Shown here: one piece after another, positions 33,542 to 42,600 of the stretch | How the letters are laid out: the number at the start of each line of letters is the position of its first letter | Numbering within the stretch: position 1 is the first letter of the stretch | Assembly (NCBI GenBank): GCA_964417895.1 | Contig: CAYQJS010000029.1 | Span: 1 to 64,000 of the forward strand | Reading direction: 5' to 3' | DNA: 64,000 nucleotides | From: CAYQJS01 sp964417895 | GTDB lineage: Bacteria > Chloroflexota > UBA6077 > SHYK01 | Program-made: the position numbers and the translations under genes | The notes under the pieces: model-generated | What the model saw: the letters and a program-made list of their open reading frames with translations, nothing else | What the model was told of the DNA's origin: nothing | Database searches by the model: none

Positions 33542-34774
33542 TTAGCTGATCCCCAGCGCCTCGCGCTCCCTGGCGAAGTACTCCAGTGGATCGGCGCCCT
33601 CGGCCGTCCCGCGAATGTAAACGATCTCGTTCTCCTCGGCGTCCCGGATGATGTGCTTCGGGTCCAATCCCTTCTGCACGTCGGAGATCCCTTTGAGGAT
33701 CATCATGCGCATCGCCACTAAGGGCTGGTCGTGCGCTCCCAGGCGTTCGGCGGTCCGATCCACGATCGGCATCCCCTGCGTCTGGTTTGCGAGAGTGTCC
33801 TGGGCCCGGAAGTTTTCGTGTGGCTTTGGAGACACGCCCGAGATCGAGTCGATGTTGTCGTAGTCTCGCCCGTAGTCCGTCTCCGGGCCCGGGTACATCA
33901 CCTGGCCATCGGGCGGCCACTGGCGCGCGCTGCCGTCCAGCTTGCTGGCCGCGAACGATACCTGGTGACGAACGCAGCTGCCATCATCCACCGGCGTGTA
34001 CCAGGACTGGTTCTTGTCGATTTCCGTGTCGCCACCCCGATCACCACCGCCGACGCGCAGGAAGCCGGCTGGCATGATGAAGTAGGTGTAGATCAAGCTC
34101 AGACCGCCGCCGGCGTGCGACTTGTCGCCTCGTTGCCAGAGGCCGTATTCGGTCTCGGCGAAGTCGATCTTCGGCTTCGGCAGCTGGGCGAGCACATGCT
34201 TCTCTCGGGACCATGCGCCGTTGTGGAGATACGCGCCGTGAACTGTGTCCAGGGCACCCTCGACGTGCTGCGCGTAATTGCCGCCGATGGGATACCAGGT
34301 CACCTGGCGTGTGCCGTCCGTCCGCGCGAGCGCCTCGTAGTTGGGCAGCAACGGCTTCCGGTCCGGGGGCCCCATGTAGGTGAAGATCAGCCCCCCGAGG
34401 TCCTGGCACGGGTAAGCCGGGTGCTGGATGCGGTCCCTGAACGTTTCGTCTGGCTCGGCCGGCTGCTCGAGGCATTTCCCGTGCACGTCGTACACCCAGC
34501 CGTGCATGGGACAGCGAATGCCGCCATCCTCGACGCGACCATACGCAAGAGACACTAATCGGTGAGAGCAATGCAGTCCCACGAGCCCGGGCGTGCCACT
34601 CTGGTCGCGGAACAGGACCAGGTCTTCACCCATGACCTTGATCTGCTTGGGCTGGCCCCCGGGCTTGCTGTCTTGCGAAAGGCCGACGGGCCACCAGTAC
34701 CGACGCAAGAACTCGCCGCCTGGCGTGCCAGAGCCGACGTGAAGCAGCAGATCATTGAGCTCCTTGGATAGCAT
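33542..34774 (-). CDS. Rieske non-haem iron oxygenase, large subunit
   Basis: A 410-residue oxygenase, ATG at 34774 after GGAGGAG; the longer upstream frame runs into a palindromic repeat and is not coding. The Rieske centre is Cys69-x-His71 and Cys88-x2-His91, and the iron site Asp176-x2-His179-x4-His184 (DTVHGAYLH). It is a close paralogue of the enzyme at 19184 over the whole length, so one probably arose by duplication, with divergence mainly in the C-terminal substrate domain. No reductase adjoins it. It is downstream of the BNR-repeat gene. Confidence 0.93.
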   Translation of the reverse strand: MLSKELNDLLLHVGSGTPGGEFLRRYWWPVGLSQDSKPGGQPKQIKVMGEDLVLFRDQSGTPGLVGLHCSHRLVSLAYGRVEDGGIRCPMHGWVYDVHGKCLEQPAEPDETFRDRIQHPAYPCQDLGGLIFTYMGPPDRKPLLPNYEALARTDGTRQVTWYPIGGNYAQHVEGALDTVHGAYLHNGAWSREKHVLAQLPKPKIDFAETEYGLWQRGDKSHAGGGLSLIYTYFIMPAGFLRVGGGDRGGDTEIDKNQSWYTPVDDGSCVRHQVSFAASKLDGSARQWPPDGQVMYPGPETDYGRDYDNIDSISGVSPKPHENFRAQDTLANQTQGMPIVDRTAERLGAHDQPLVAMRMMILKGISDVQKGLDPKHIIRDAEENEIVYIRGTAEGADPLEYFAREREALGIS

Positions 34775-34797
34775 TGCGGCTCCTCCTTCAGATTCGC

Positions 34798-34884
34798 TGT
34801 CATGCTGAGCGACAGCGAAGCATCTCCCGGCAGATCCCTTCGACAACCTCCGGGCAGGCTCTTCGCCCGCGGCTCAGGATGACA
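34798..34884. repeat. Dispersed palindromic repeat, family A with family B core
   Basis: Inverted ends TGTCATGCTGAGC and GCTCAGGATGACA; the middle carries CCCTTCGACAACCTCCGGGCAGG, a family B-like motif, so the two families can be nested. Confidence 0.8.
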
Positions 34885-34921
34885 GTACTAGTGGGTCAGT
34901 TCCCATGGATGGGATCACGGT

Positions 34922-35011
34922 CACCCTCACCCCACCCCTCCCCCGTCGAGGGGGAAGGGGGAAGAGAACTGGTTCCCTCCGCCCTTGCGGGGGAGGGTTA
35001 GGGAGAGGGGT
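34922..35011. repeat. Dispersed palindromic repeat, family C
   Basis: CACCCTCACCCCACCCCTCC-type sequence faces GGGGGAGGGTTAGGGAGAGG in inverted order, with a CCCCCGTCGAGGGGG hairpin at the left. It lies between the BNR and Rieske genes. Confidence 0.7.
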
Positions 35012-35039
35012 AACGTCCATGTTCACGCGAAGCGACCCG

Positions 35040-36038
35040 CTAGAGTCGGACGCTGAGCAGAGCGACCACCTGAGGCAGGTCCGCAATACGGCGCCACGTC
35101 TCCCCTCGGTCGGGGCTGTGGTACACACCGCTATCGGGCCCCTTGCGCGGGAGGTCGCAGCTGAAGAACACATCATCTGGCGACTCGGGGTCGATGTGCA
35201 TCGAACCGATTCTGCAGCCGAGCTCCTCGGGCAGGCCGCCCCGCAGCTTCCGCCAGGTGGAGCCGCTGTCGTCCGATCGCCAAACTTCGCCTCGTCCTCC
35301 CTGCGCCCCGGCCCGGCCGGTGCCCAGATAGAGCCGATCGTTGTCGCTCGGGTCTATGGCGAACTGGACCACGAAGGTGCCGCATCCCTCAGAGATGCAC
35401 TCCCAGTTCTCTCCATGATCCGTGCTGCGGTACATGCCCCCGCCGCCAGTGCCGGCATAAACGAGACCGGGTCGCTTGGGATCGGGCTCGATCATGTGCA
35501 CGTCCAGGTCGAGGTTTCTGCGGTCGTACCAGGTGCTTCCACCATCTGGGCTGATCGCCACGCCGCCGACCTGCACGGCCGCGTAGATCCGGTCGTTCGC
35601 ATGCGGGTCCCTGGCCAGGTGCCGCACGTGGACGCCGACATCTGACCGCGGGTACCACCACTCGCTCGCGGCTGAGCAGTCCGCCAGATTGCCGAGCTGC
35701 CGCCACTGTTCCTGGTCCTCCCATTCGAACACGCCAGCGGGAGAAGGCACCGACTCGGTGCCGGCGAGAAAGCGGTCCGCCGTGATGGAGAGTGCACGCA
35801 CCTTCTGCATCGTTGGCGGCGTCTCCACCTGCTCCCACGATCGAAGTCCGTTGCTGCTCCGCAGAATGCCGCGGCCGCGGGTTCCCACATAGACAGTGCC
35901 ATCGGGAGCGGCCTTCACTTCCGCCATCTCGACGTCCGGGATGGCGGCCTCTGGTTGGCCCCACGACTTGCCGCCATCCTGGCTCCGGAGCAGATACAGA
36001 CCCAATTCACTCCCGGCGATCAACGCGGTTTCGGTCAT
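35040..36038 (-). CDS. BNR/Asp-box repeat beta-propeller protein
   Basis: A 332-residue protein, ATG at 36038 behind AAGGGGGA. Six Asp-box repeats of the S-x-D-x-G-x-T-W type are visible (SQDGGKSW, SNGLRSW, SPDGGSTW, STDHGENW, SDDSGSTW, SPDRGETW), one per expected blade, each followed or preceded by a VYxGT or LYLGT strand. This is the sialidase-like propeller seen in photosystem assembly factor YCF48 and many proteins of unknown role. The sialidase Arg triad is not evident. No signal peptide is present. It precedes the Rieske oxygenase and follows a bicupin on the same strand; a chaperone or binding role toward these enzymes is only a guess. Confidence 0.85.
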   Translation of the reverse strand: MTETALIAGSELGLYLLRSQDGGKSWGQPEAAIPDVEMAEVKAAPDGTVYVGTRGRGILRSSNGLRSWEQVETPPTMQKVRALSITADRFLAGTESVPSPAGVFEWEDQEQWRQLGNLADCSAASEWWYPRSDVGVHVRHLARDPHANDRIYAAVQVGGVAISPDGGSTWYDRRNLDLDVHMIEPDPKRPGLVYAGTGGGGMYRSTDHGENWECISEGCGTFVVQFAIDPSDNDRLYLGTGRAGAQGGRGEVWRSDDSGSTWRKLRGGLPEELGCRIGSMHIDPESPDDVFFSCDLPRKGPDSGVYHSPDRGETWRRIADLPQVVALLSVRL

Positions 36039-36123
36039 TGACCAATCCCCCTTTTCTTGTGAGCACCGATCTTTTGTCGCGATACTACCGCTTCCCTCTA
36101 CATATTGGCGATCCACTCATAGC

Positions 36124-37245
36124 TCACCCGCCGGGGCGGGCTGGCCGTTGGGCAGCGGCCACCCTGCCGCCTCGTTGGAACAAGCGGTCCATGTCGGGTG
36201 TCACGTCGTGCCTGGCGCACTCCTCGCGGTACGTTTCGTAGATCCCGGGCTCCTCGTCACGGTACTCGATCTGATTGCCGCCCTCGTTGACGTCCCGGCT
36301 AGATCCGTTATCGACCGGGCGAAAGAAGCGGTATTTGCCCGCACCCCAGCGGATGGCCAGGTAGCGCGCCGGCTCCTGACCCGTGTTGAAGTGCTGGTGC
36401 CACGCCATGTCCTCGGGCACGAAGGTTGTGCCTGGCCGCCAGTCGATACGCTCGTAGTTGCCGGCCTCGGTCCAATGCAGTGTGTACCCCGTGCCACTGA
36501 CGATGATGACGTTCGCGCCCGCCCCGTGGCGGTGGGCCTTCTTATAGGTGCCTATCGGGAACTCCGAGATGTGTGCGATCAACGTGGAGTTGCCGAGCTC
36601 GAAGTGGATGTTCGTGCCCCCGCCACGCTGCGGCTGATCCTTTAGCTCGAACGAGCGAACGTCGGCCACGAAGTTCGTCTCCCAGACGTGTCCGCCAGCG
36701 ATGAAGTCGCCGCGTCCGCTGAAGTGCCCTTCTTCACCGCCGTAGCGATCCGAGAAGCGGAAGTCGTTGCCGAAGACGAAATCAAGATTGTGGAAGAGGT
36801 CCATCACGAGCGGGGCATCTGTCACCCCATAGTAGCGGGCGGGCTCGTCGCCGGACAGGTTGAAATGCTGGTACCACGCGTTGGGCGGCACCGCGAACAG
36901 GCTGCCGGTCTGCCACTCGAAGGTCTGCTTGCGGCCCTCGTCGTACCACAACGTCGTTGCGCCACGCCCGCTCAGGACGTAGGCGGTCTCCTCGTATAAG
37001 TGCCGCTGAGGCTTCAGCTGCCGTCCCGGCGGGATCTCACACACGTAGCCGTCCTGGTAGGCCTGCTCGGCCCCCGCGAGACAGACGAACACAGCGTTGC
37101 CGCCGATCCGCTCCCACGGCACGAGATCGGCCTCGTTCAGGTGGGCATAGATGCCGCGAATCGTGGGAACACCCTGGTCCGCCACCCACTGCTCGTAGGT
37201 GGTCGGGCGCGCCATCCGTGTCCGTGTCGGGGCTGTAGTCTCCAT
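36124..37245 (-). CDS. Bicupin protein (gentisate dioxygenase superfamily-like)
   Basis: A 373-residue double cupin, ATG at 37245 behind GAGAGGAG. N-terminal cupin: LKPQRHLYEETAYVLSGRGA and FAVPPNAWYQHFNLSGDEPA. C-terminal cupin: YKKAHRHGAGANVIIVSGTG and FVPEDMAWHQHFNTGQEPAR, with the HRH...H ligand set. It is more distant from the 10297/47633/50775 trio but has the same arrangement, including the NDFRFSDR linker. It starts 14 bases after the ClpS-like gene stop, so the two are likely cotranscribed. The reaction is unknown; oxidative ring cleavage is one option for the superfamily. Confidence 0.83.
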   Translation of the reverse strand: METTAPTRTRMARPTTYEQWVADQGVPTIRGIYAHLNEADLVPWERIGGNAVFVCLAGAEQAYQDGYVCEIPPGRQLKPQRHLYEETAYVLSGRGATTLWYDEGRKQTFEWQTGSLFAVPPNAWYQHFNLSGDEPARYYGVTDAPLVMDLFHNLDFVFGNDFRFSDRYGGEEGHFSGRGDFIAGGHVWETNFVADVRSFELKDQPQRGGGTNIHFELGNSTLIAHISEFPIGTYKKAHRHGAGANVIIVSGTGYTLHWTEAGNYERIDWRPGTTFVPEDMAWHQHFNTGQEPARYLAIRWGAGKYRFFRPVDNGSSRDVNEGGNQIEYRDEEPGIYETYREECARHDVTPDMDRLFQRGGRVAAAQRPARPGG

Positions 37246-37259
37246 CGCTACTCCTCTCA

Positions 37260-37559
37260 CTATGCTCTCTCGATGCTCGCGCGCAGCACGAGGCTCTCCA
37301 GACGTTCGCGGTAGAACTCCGCCAGCTCGAGCGGGCAGGTGACCACGCGGGCCCTGCTGTGCACGTGCGCTTCGTACGTTATCTCAGTCGCGCGCTCCGG
37401 GCTCAGCGCGCGCACTGTGTTGAGCAGGCAGGTCTCCACGTAGGGGATGCTGGCGTAATCGACGCTGTGGATCACGAGCGCCCACGACGGTAGGATCGCC
37501 CGCCGCCCGCTATGCTCCGGGTCGCCCCTCTGAGACTGGTCGTCCGTCGGCATGCGCAT
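37260..37559 (-). CDS. ClpS-like adaptor protein with altered N-degron pocket
   Basis: About 99 residues from the ATG at 37559 (the open frame reaches 37616). The pattern follows the ClpS N-end-rule adaptor: PSWALVIHSVDYASIPYVE, ALSPERATEITYEAHVHSRA, then ELAEFYRERLESLVLRASIE. In ClpS the binding pocket uses the HNDD motif and a later His; here HNDD reads HSVD, keeping one Asp, while the EAH His is kept. It could therefore have changed or weakened N-degron binding. The family call is from pattern only. It is placed before a bicupin gene, an unusual context for clpS, which normally precedes clpA. Confidence 0.6.
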   Translation of the reverse strand: MRMPTDDQSQRGDPEHSGRRAILPSWALVIHSVDYASIPYVETCLLNTVRALSPERATEITYEAHVHSRARVVTCPLELAEFYRERLESLVLRASIERA

Positions 37560-37711
37560 CTCTGGCTGCGTTGTCACATTGTAGCCAGCCTTCGCGGCGC
37601 TCGCCGCTAGAGGCAAGGCTTGCTAGCATGTCGTGGGAGACTGTCCAGTCTATGACGCCGCCACACCGGCAGAGTTGGTAACATCGTTGCAGCTAGGACT
37701 CCGTTTCATAA

Positions 37712-37927
37712 GCTCGGCACGTATTGTGTTTCGAGCAGCGGCTGGTAGTAGAGGTCGATGGAGGTCAGCATCTGGCCTCGACGAGGGACCGCAAGCGCGA
37801 CGCCTGGCTGGCGGCTGAAGGATTTCGCGTTCTGAGATTCTGGAACAATATGGTGCTGCAAGAACTGGAGTGCGTGGAGGAGGCAATGCTTTTCGCACTG
37901 GAAGGGGAAGACGCCCCCTCTCCCTAG
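37712..37927 (+). pseudogene. DUF559 endonuclease-like fragment, 5' truncated
   Basis: A plus-strand frame opens after a TAA at 37709-37711 and reads FEQRLVVEVDGGQHLASTRD, then AWLAAEGFRVLRFWNN, the C-terminal half of DUF559/vsr-like nucleases with the E-x-D-G-x-Q-H core. The first 40-50 residues of the family are missing or frameshifted, and no ribosome site is seen. It ends in a GC-rich repeat just before the lipoprotein gene. The remaining 37617-37711 holds no recognisable gene. Confidence 0.6.
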
Positions 37928-37977
37928 CCTTCCCCCGCGAGGGGGGAGGGGACAGGAGGGCGGGACGGGAGGGAACG

Positions 37978-39699
37978 ATGCTGACGATCACTTACCTGCG
38001 AAGCGTCCTGGGACTGGCTATGGTCGTGCTGCTCGTGGGGTGTCAACCAGGCCCTCGGGGGAGCTCCGAGCTGCCGGCCGACGCAAGTGCCCGTGTCTCG
38101 ACTACGCCCCGGCGTGCGACGGCGGTCATCATGGGCGATCCGTCCCACTTCGCCGGTCGGTTCAATCCTTCTATCGGGTCGGTGCCCGGCCTCGACGTTC
38201 TCGAGGAGATGGTGAACGCGGGCACAGCCAACTTCGATCGGGAGGGGGCCCTGCGTCCGCAGCTCGCAGAGGCCGTGCCCAGTCTGGAGAACGGGCTGTG
38301 GAAGATCCTGCCCGATGGCCGGATGGAAACGACCTGGAAGATCCGACCGGGGGCCGTCTGGCATGACGGCACGCCCTTCACCTCCGCCGACCTCGTCTTC
38401 ACGGCGCTGACAGGAAACGACGTTCAGCTCCCAGACTTCTCCAACGTGATCTACACGATGATCGAGAGCACGGCCGCACCAGATGCCGCGACATTCGTTG
38501 TCACCTGGAAGGGCCCCTTCGTCGGCGCCGATACGCTGTTCACGCGCGAGCGCGGGCTGCCGCTTCCCAGGCACCTCCTCGAGGCGCCGTACAACGAGAA
38601 CAAAGCAGCGCTTCGAGACCATCCGTACTGGGGTGAGGACTTTGTTGGGACGGGCCCCTACAAGCTGCGAGAGCTCGTGCGTGGTAGCCACCTGATTCTA
38701 GACGCCAACGACCGCTACGTCCTCGGTCGAGCCAAGATCGATATTTGGGAAGTGAGATTCACGCCAGATGCAAACGTGCTGATCACGACTCTGCTTTCGG
38801 GCAGCGCGGAGGTTACCCTCGGCGCTCGCCTGTCGATTGACCAGGCGCTTCAGATCCAGCAGTCCTGGCGCGATGGCACCGTCGTATTCAGCCCTGGCGG
38901 ATGGCTGGTGGCCATGCCACAGTTCATCAACCCCAGCCCGGCCCTCCTCCTGGACGTGCGGCTCCGACGTGCGCTCCAGCATGCCATCAACCGACAGGTC
39001 ATCGTGGACGAGCTGCTGTACGGCAAGACCCAGGTGGCCGATGCCGCGATCGCGCCGATCGAGCGGGATTTCAAGGACATCGAGTCAGCCATCCCGCGTT
39101 ACCCGTACGATACTCGGATAGCGGCACAGCTCATGAGCGACCTGGGATACACACCTGGGCCCGACGGCATGTTGGTCGACACGTCGCGGCAGCGGCTGAC
39201 GATCGAGGCCCGCACTAATAATCAGCTCGACACGCAAGTGAAGGCAGCGGCGATAGTCGCCGATTTCTGGCGTAAGTCCGGCTTCAATATCGACGAGATC
39301 GTGTATGGCCAGCAGCGGGTTGCCGACCGCGAGTATCGGCACACGCGGCCTGGCTTCGAGATCCTGGGGTTCGGACTCCCGTCGGAGAGCTTCGCCAATT
39401 TCCATAGCCGTCAGACACCCCGGCCGGAGACGAATTGGCTGGGCCAGAATCGCACTCGCTACAGCAATCCGGAGTACGACCAGCTTCTCGACAGCTTCTC
39501 CGTCACGATCCCGCGCTCGGAGCGAATGGACGTGCTGCGTCGAATCGTCCAGCATTTTGGCGACCAGCTCGTTGTGCTGCCGCTCACCTACACGACCAAC
39601 CACGTGGCGGTCGGCAACCGGTTCAAGAACATCACCGGCCGCGGCCCTAACTGGACGGAGGGATGGAATGCCGAGCAATGGGACTTTGCTGGAGGTTGA
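37978..39699 (+). CDS. ABC transporter substrate-binding lipoprotein, family 5
   Basis: A 573-residue protein, ATG at 37978 five bases after GGGAGGG; the open frame upstream is repeat sequence. The signal SVLGLAMVVLLVGC gives the lipidated Cys at 22. The core has ENGLWKILPDGRMETTWKIR, WHDGTPFTSADLVFT and HPYWGEDFVGTGPYKLREL. The tail (WNAEQWDFAGG) departs from the NAHLWDL form. It belongs to a second subgroup with 39705, 43853 and 59523, marked by LENGLW and RMExTWK. The next gene starts six bases after its stop, showing an operon of two paralogues. Confidence 0.92.
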   Translation: MLTITYLRSVLGLAMVVLLVGCQPGPRGSSELPADASARVSTTPRRATAVIMGDPSHFAGRFNPSIGSVPGLDVLEEMVNAGTANFDREGALRPQLAEAVPSLENGLWKILPDGRMETTWKIRPGAVWHDGTPFTSADLVFTALTGNDVQLPDFSNVIYTMIESTAAPDAATFVVTWKGPFVGADTLFTRERGLPLPRHLLEAPYNENKAALRDHPYWGEDFVGTGPYKLRELVRGSHLILDANDRYVLGRAKIDIWEVRFTPDANVLITTLLSGSAEVTLGARLSIDQALQIQQSWRDGTVVFSPGGWLVAMPQFINPSPALLLDVRLRRALQHAINRQVIVDELLYGKTQVADAAIAPIERDFKDIESAIPRYPYDTRIAAQLMSDLGYTPGPDGMLVDTSRQRLTIEARTNNQLDTQVKAAAIVADFWRKSGFNIDEIVYGQQRVADREYRHTRPGFEILGFGLPSESFANFHSRQTPRPETNWLGQNRTRYSNPEYDQLLDSFSVTIPRSERMDVLRRIVQHFGDQLVVLPLTYTTNHVAVGNRFKNITGRGPNWTEGWNAEQWDFAGG

Positions 39700-39704
39700 T
39701 AGAG

Positions 39705-41405
39705 GTGAGGGTGAAAGGGGTTCGATTTATTGGCTGGGTGCTCGTAGGTACGCTGTTCCTGCTGGCCGCATGCGCCCCGTCGGGGCCAGGCAGTCCAAGC
39801 CCCCCGGCTCAAGGAGAGCCGGCCGCCAGGAAGCACGTAGTGGCCGCGTTTCTCAAGCCGAACCTGCCCAACATGATGGAGAACGGGGCCGACCGAATCG
39901 CCGAGCTCAACATGGGCGGGCTGCTCCGATTGGACATCTTTGGAGAGCCGCACTCCCAGCTCGCCGACCTCCCAACTCTTGAAAACGGCCTCTGGAAACT
40001 GTCCGGCGACGGAAGCATGGAGCTGACCTACAAGATCCGGTCGGATGCCCGCTGGCACGATGGCACACCAGTGACGTCGGCAGATTACGTGTTCGGCACA
40101 ACTGTCGCTCAAGACAAGCAATTGGACCATGTGGTTGATTCGCTCTGGAGCACCCACATCGAGAGCGTCACGGCTCCGGATCCCCAGACAGTCGTTGTTA
40201 CCTGGACGCAGGCGTACTACGCCGCCACCTCCTTCCCGACCGGCTTGAGGACCGGCCTGTTCCACCTGCTCCCTCGGCACCTGGTGGAGCCAATCTACAG
40301 CCAAACGCCAAAGGAACACTTCTACGCTCACCCGTATTTCAACGTCGAGTTCGTCCACGCGGGACCATTCAAAGTGCGCGAATGGAGACCCGATAGCCAC
40401 GTGGTGCTCGACGCGTTCGATGGCTACGTGCTGGGCCGACCGAAGCTCGACACTATCGAGGTCAGATTCATTTCCGATCCCAATACCCTGCTGGTAAACC
40501 TGCTCGCCAACGAGGTCCATCTGTCTCTGGGACAGAGCATCTCGCCCGAGCAGGTCCGTGAGCTCAGCGCGCGCTGGGCAGATGGGAAAGGAGTCACCAG
40601 TCCTGCCCTCGCCAGCTCGGTGGGCATCTTTTACCAACACATCAACCCTACCCCGCCGCTCCTGTCCGACGTTCGACTTCGTCAGGCGTTGATGCACGCT
40701 TTCAACCGGCAGGGCCTGGCGGACACTTTTCTGGCGGGCACTTCCCCCCCTGCGCACGCCGTCGTTGGTGGTCTCCACCCACGAGCTCACGAGATAGCGG
40801 TCAAATACGAGTATGACCTTCGGCGCGCGAACCAGCTCATGGAGGAGATGGGTTGGACGAAGAGCTCCGAAGGAATCTGTCAAGACGCTATCGGACGCCG
40901 AATGGATACCTTTGAGGTCCGGGGCGTCCAGGAGGAGGAGATCCGCGTTCAAGCGACCATCGCCAGCGAGGCGGATTGGAAGGCATTTGGGATTCCAACT
41001 ACGCTGGTGATGCTGCCTGCCAACCATGGGAGAGGCGACGAGTACGTCCACACCTGGCCGGCGACACGTACGGCAGGGATCGCCGCCGGACCGATTGCTG
41101 GCCTGTTCAGCTACTTTCACTCCTCACGAGTACGGACGCCCGAGAACCGCTTCCGCGGTGGCAACGGCCCCCGCTACATCAACGAAGAACTGGACAGCCT
41201 TATCGATCGTGCCATTGCGACCGTCCCCAAAGCCGAGCGCGAACTTCTGCTTGAGCAGGCAGTGCTGCACATGACGCAGAACGCAATCACTATCGGCGTC
41301 TATTACAACCCGTACAGCAATGGCGTGAGCAACCGCCTGATCAATGTGACGACGAGCAGCACCTATGCGCATGGCTGGGACGCCCATCTCTGGGATTTGA
41401 AGTAG
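39705..41405 (+). CDS. ABC transporter substrate-binding lipoprotein, family 5
   Basis: A 566-residue protein from the GTG at 39705, nine bases after GGAGG, which itself lies inside the end of the preceding gene. Signal FIGWVLVGTLFLLAAC gives Cys23. Core motifs: ENGLWKLSGDGSMELTYKIR, WHDGTPVTSADYVFG, HPYFNVEFVHAGPFKVREW, VLGRPKLDTIEVRFI; tail DAHLWDLK. Adjacent to a sister receptor and two amidohydrolases, it probably imports a compound processed by them. Two receptors in tandem suggest related ligands. Confidence 0.92.
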   Translation: MRVKGVRFIGWVLVGTLFLLAACAPSGPGSPSPPAQGEPAARKHVVAAFLKPNLPNMMENGADRIAELNMGGLLRLDIFGEPHSQLADLPTLENGLWKLSGDGSMELTYKIRSDARWHDGTPVTSADYVFGTTVAQDKQLDHVVDSLWSTHIESVTAPDPQTVVVTWTQAYYAATSFPTGLRTGLFHLLPRHLVEPIYSQTPKEHFYAHPYFNVEFVHAGPFKVREWRPDSHVVLDAFDGYVLGRPKLDTIEVRFISDPNTLLVNLLANEVHLSLGQSISPEQVRELSARWADGKGVTSPALASSVGIFYQHINPTPPLLSDVRLRQALMHAFNRQGLADTFLAGTSPPAHAVVGGLHPRAHEIAVKYEYDLRRANQLMEEMGWTKSSEGICQDAIGRRMDTFEVRGVQEEEIRVQATIASEADWKAFGIPTTLVMLPANHGRGDEYVHTWPATRTAGIAAGPIAGLFSYFHSSRVRTPENRFRGGNGPRYINEELDSLIDRAIATVPKAERELLLEQAVLHMTQNAITIGVYYNPYSNGVSNRLINVTTSSTYAHGWDAHLWDLK

Positions 41406-41421
41406 TACGTCCAAAGGGGGA

Positions 41422-42567
41422 ATGGCGATGGAACTGAACCACCCTAGGGTCTCAGGCGACTCGCATCTCGAGGTCGATTGGAAGTACTGGATCGACCGCG
41501 TTCCTGAGAAGTTTCGGGGACCCTTCGCGGGCCGACCGTGCCCGCTTTCCCTCGGACGCTGGAAGGACACCGACAAGGTGACCGGACCGGGCTACGAGGA
41601 GGAATCGGGGACAGGGCCAGCCCAGCAGCGGATCGACGAGCAAGACGCGGACAGGCTGGCGGCTGAGGTGCTGTTCCCGGCCGTACACGGGCCCAGGACG
41701 TGGCGCGCGATCGTCGAGGAGGACGAAGCGTATCTTGCCGTCGTGCGCGGATACAACACCTGGCTCGCCCAAGATTACTGCAGCGTGAATCCGAAGCGGC
41801 TCGTTGGAATCGGCGTGCTCCCGTGGACGGGAGTGGACGACTGCATCGCCGAGATGGAGCACTGCGCGAATCTGGGCATCCGAGCGGTGGTGCTGGGGAC
41901 TTTCCCGAGCGGGCGCGGCCATCCGACACCGGAGGATGACAGATTCTGGGCGGCCGCCCTGGCAATGCGCATGCCGGTCACGGTGCACGTACAGCTGGAT
42001 CGCAGCGGCAGTCGAGCGCAGCTGCTGTTCGAGTACCCGCTTGAATCGGATCACCCGCAGGACCGCATCGTGGAACAGGTCACCAACAACAAGTTCTGCC
42101 GTCTGGGGGCAGTCAACGCCATCCAGCTCATCTTCGCGCGTGTCTTCGATCGATTCCCGACCCTCCGCATAGACTTCGCCGAAAACCAGATCGGGTGGAT
42201 TCCCTTCTGTTACGAGCAGGCCGACGAGCGCTACGAGCGGCACTGGTCTCTAGCGGAACGGATCCAGGGTGTTCCTCCTTTGCAGCGGCATCCCAGCGAA
42301 TACATGCGTGAGCACATCTACTGGGGGTTTGAGACCGATCGCTTCGGAGTCGAGGTTCGTCATCGTCTCGGGGTAGACGGCCTGATCTGGGCGAGCGACT
42401 TCCCTCACCAGGAATCCAACTGGCCCGAATCGATGGCGATCGTCGAGAAGAACTTCGCTGGCGTGCCCGAAGACGAGACGTACAAGATGGTTTGCGGGAA
42501 CGTGGTCGACTTCTTCCACCTGGAGGACTGTCTCTCGACCTGGGAAACGGTGCGCGAAGGCTGGTGA
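41422..42567 (+). CDS. Amidohydrolase-2 family protein (ACMSD-like)
   Basis: A 381-residue TIM-barrel protein, with ATGs at 41422 and 41428 behind AAAGGGGGA. The metal-binding entry SGDSHLEVD is followed by NTWLAQDYCSVNPKRLVGIG, LGIRAVVLGTFPSG, MPVTVHVQLD, LRIDFAENQIGWIPF and WASDFPHQESNWP with the late Asp and His ligands. Members remove carboxylate groups or cleave C-N/C-O bonds using Zn or Mn. It starts 16 bp after a lipoprotein gene and 33 bp before a second amidohydrolase, so all are probably one transcript. It resembles the truncated protein at the left edge in the DSH and YxxWxxDYC segments. Confidence 0.9.
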   Translation: MAMELNHPRVSGDSHLEVDWKYWIDRVPEKFRGPFAGRPCPLSLGRWKDTDKVTGPGYEEESGTGPAQQRIDEQDADRLAAEVLFPAVHGPRTWRAIVEEDEAYLAVVRGYNTWLAQDYCSVNPKRLVGIGVLPWTGVDDCIAEMEHCANLGIRAVVLGTFPSGRGHPTPEDDRFWAAALAMRMPVTVHVQLDRSGSRAQLLFEYPLESDHPQDRIVEQVTNNKFCRLGAVNAIQLIFARVFDRFPTLRIDFAENQIGWIPFCYEQADERYERHWSLAERIQGVPPLQRHPSEYMREHIYWGFETDRFGVEVRHRLGVDGLIWASDFPHQESNWPESMAIVEKNFAGVPEDETYKMVCGNVVDFFHLEDCLSTWETVREGW

Positions 42568-42600
42568 ATCGGCAGCCAAGATTTAGCGAGGGATGAAACC

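Noticed and set aside
39588..41120. 510-codon minus-strand open frame over two lipoprotein genes
   Set aside because: It crosses the border of two well-supported plus-strand genes and has no family features.
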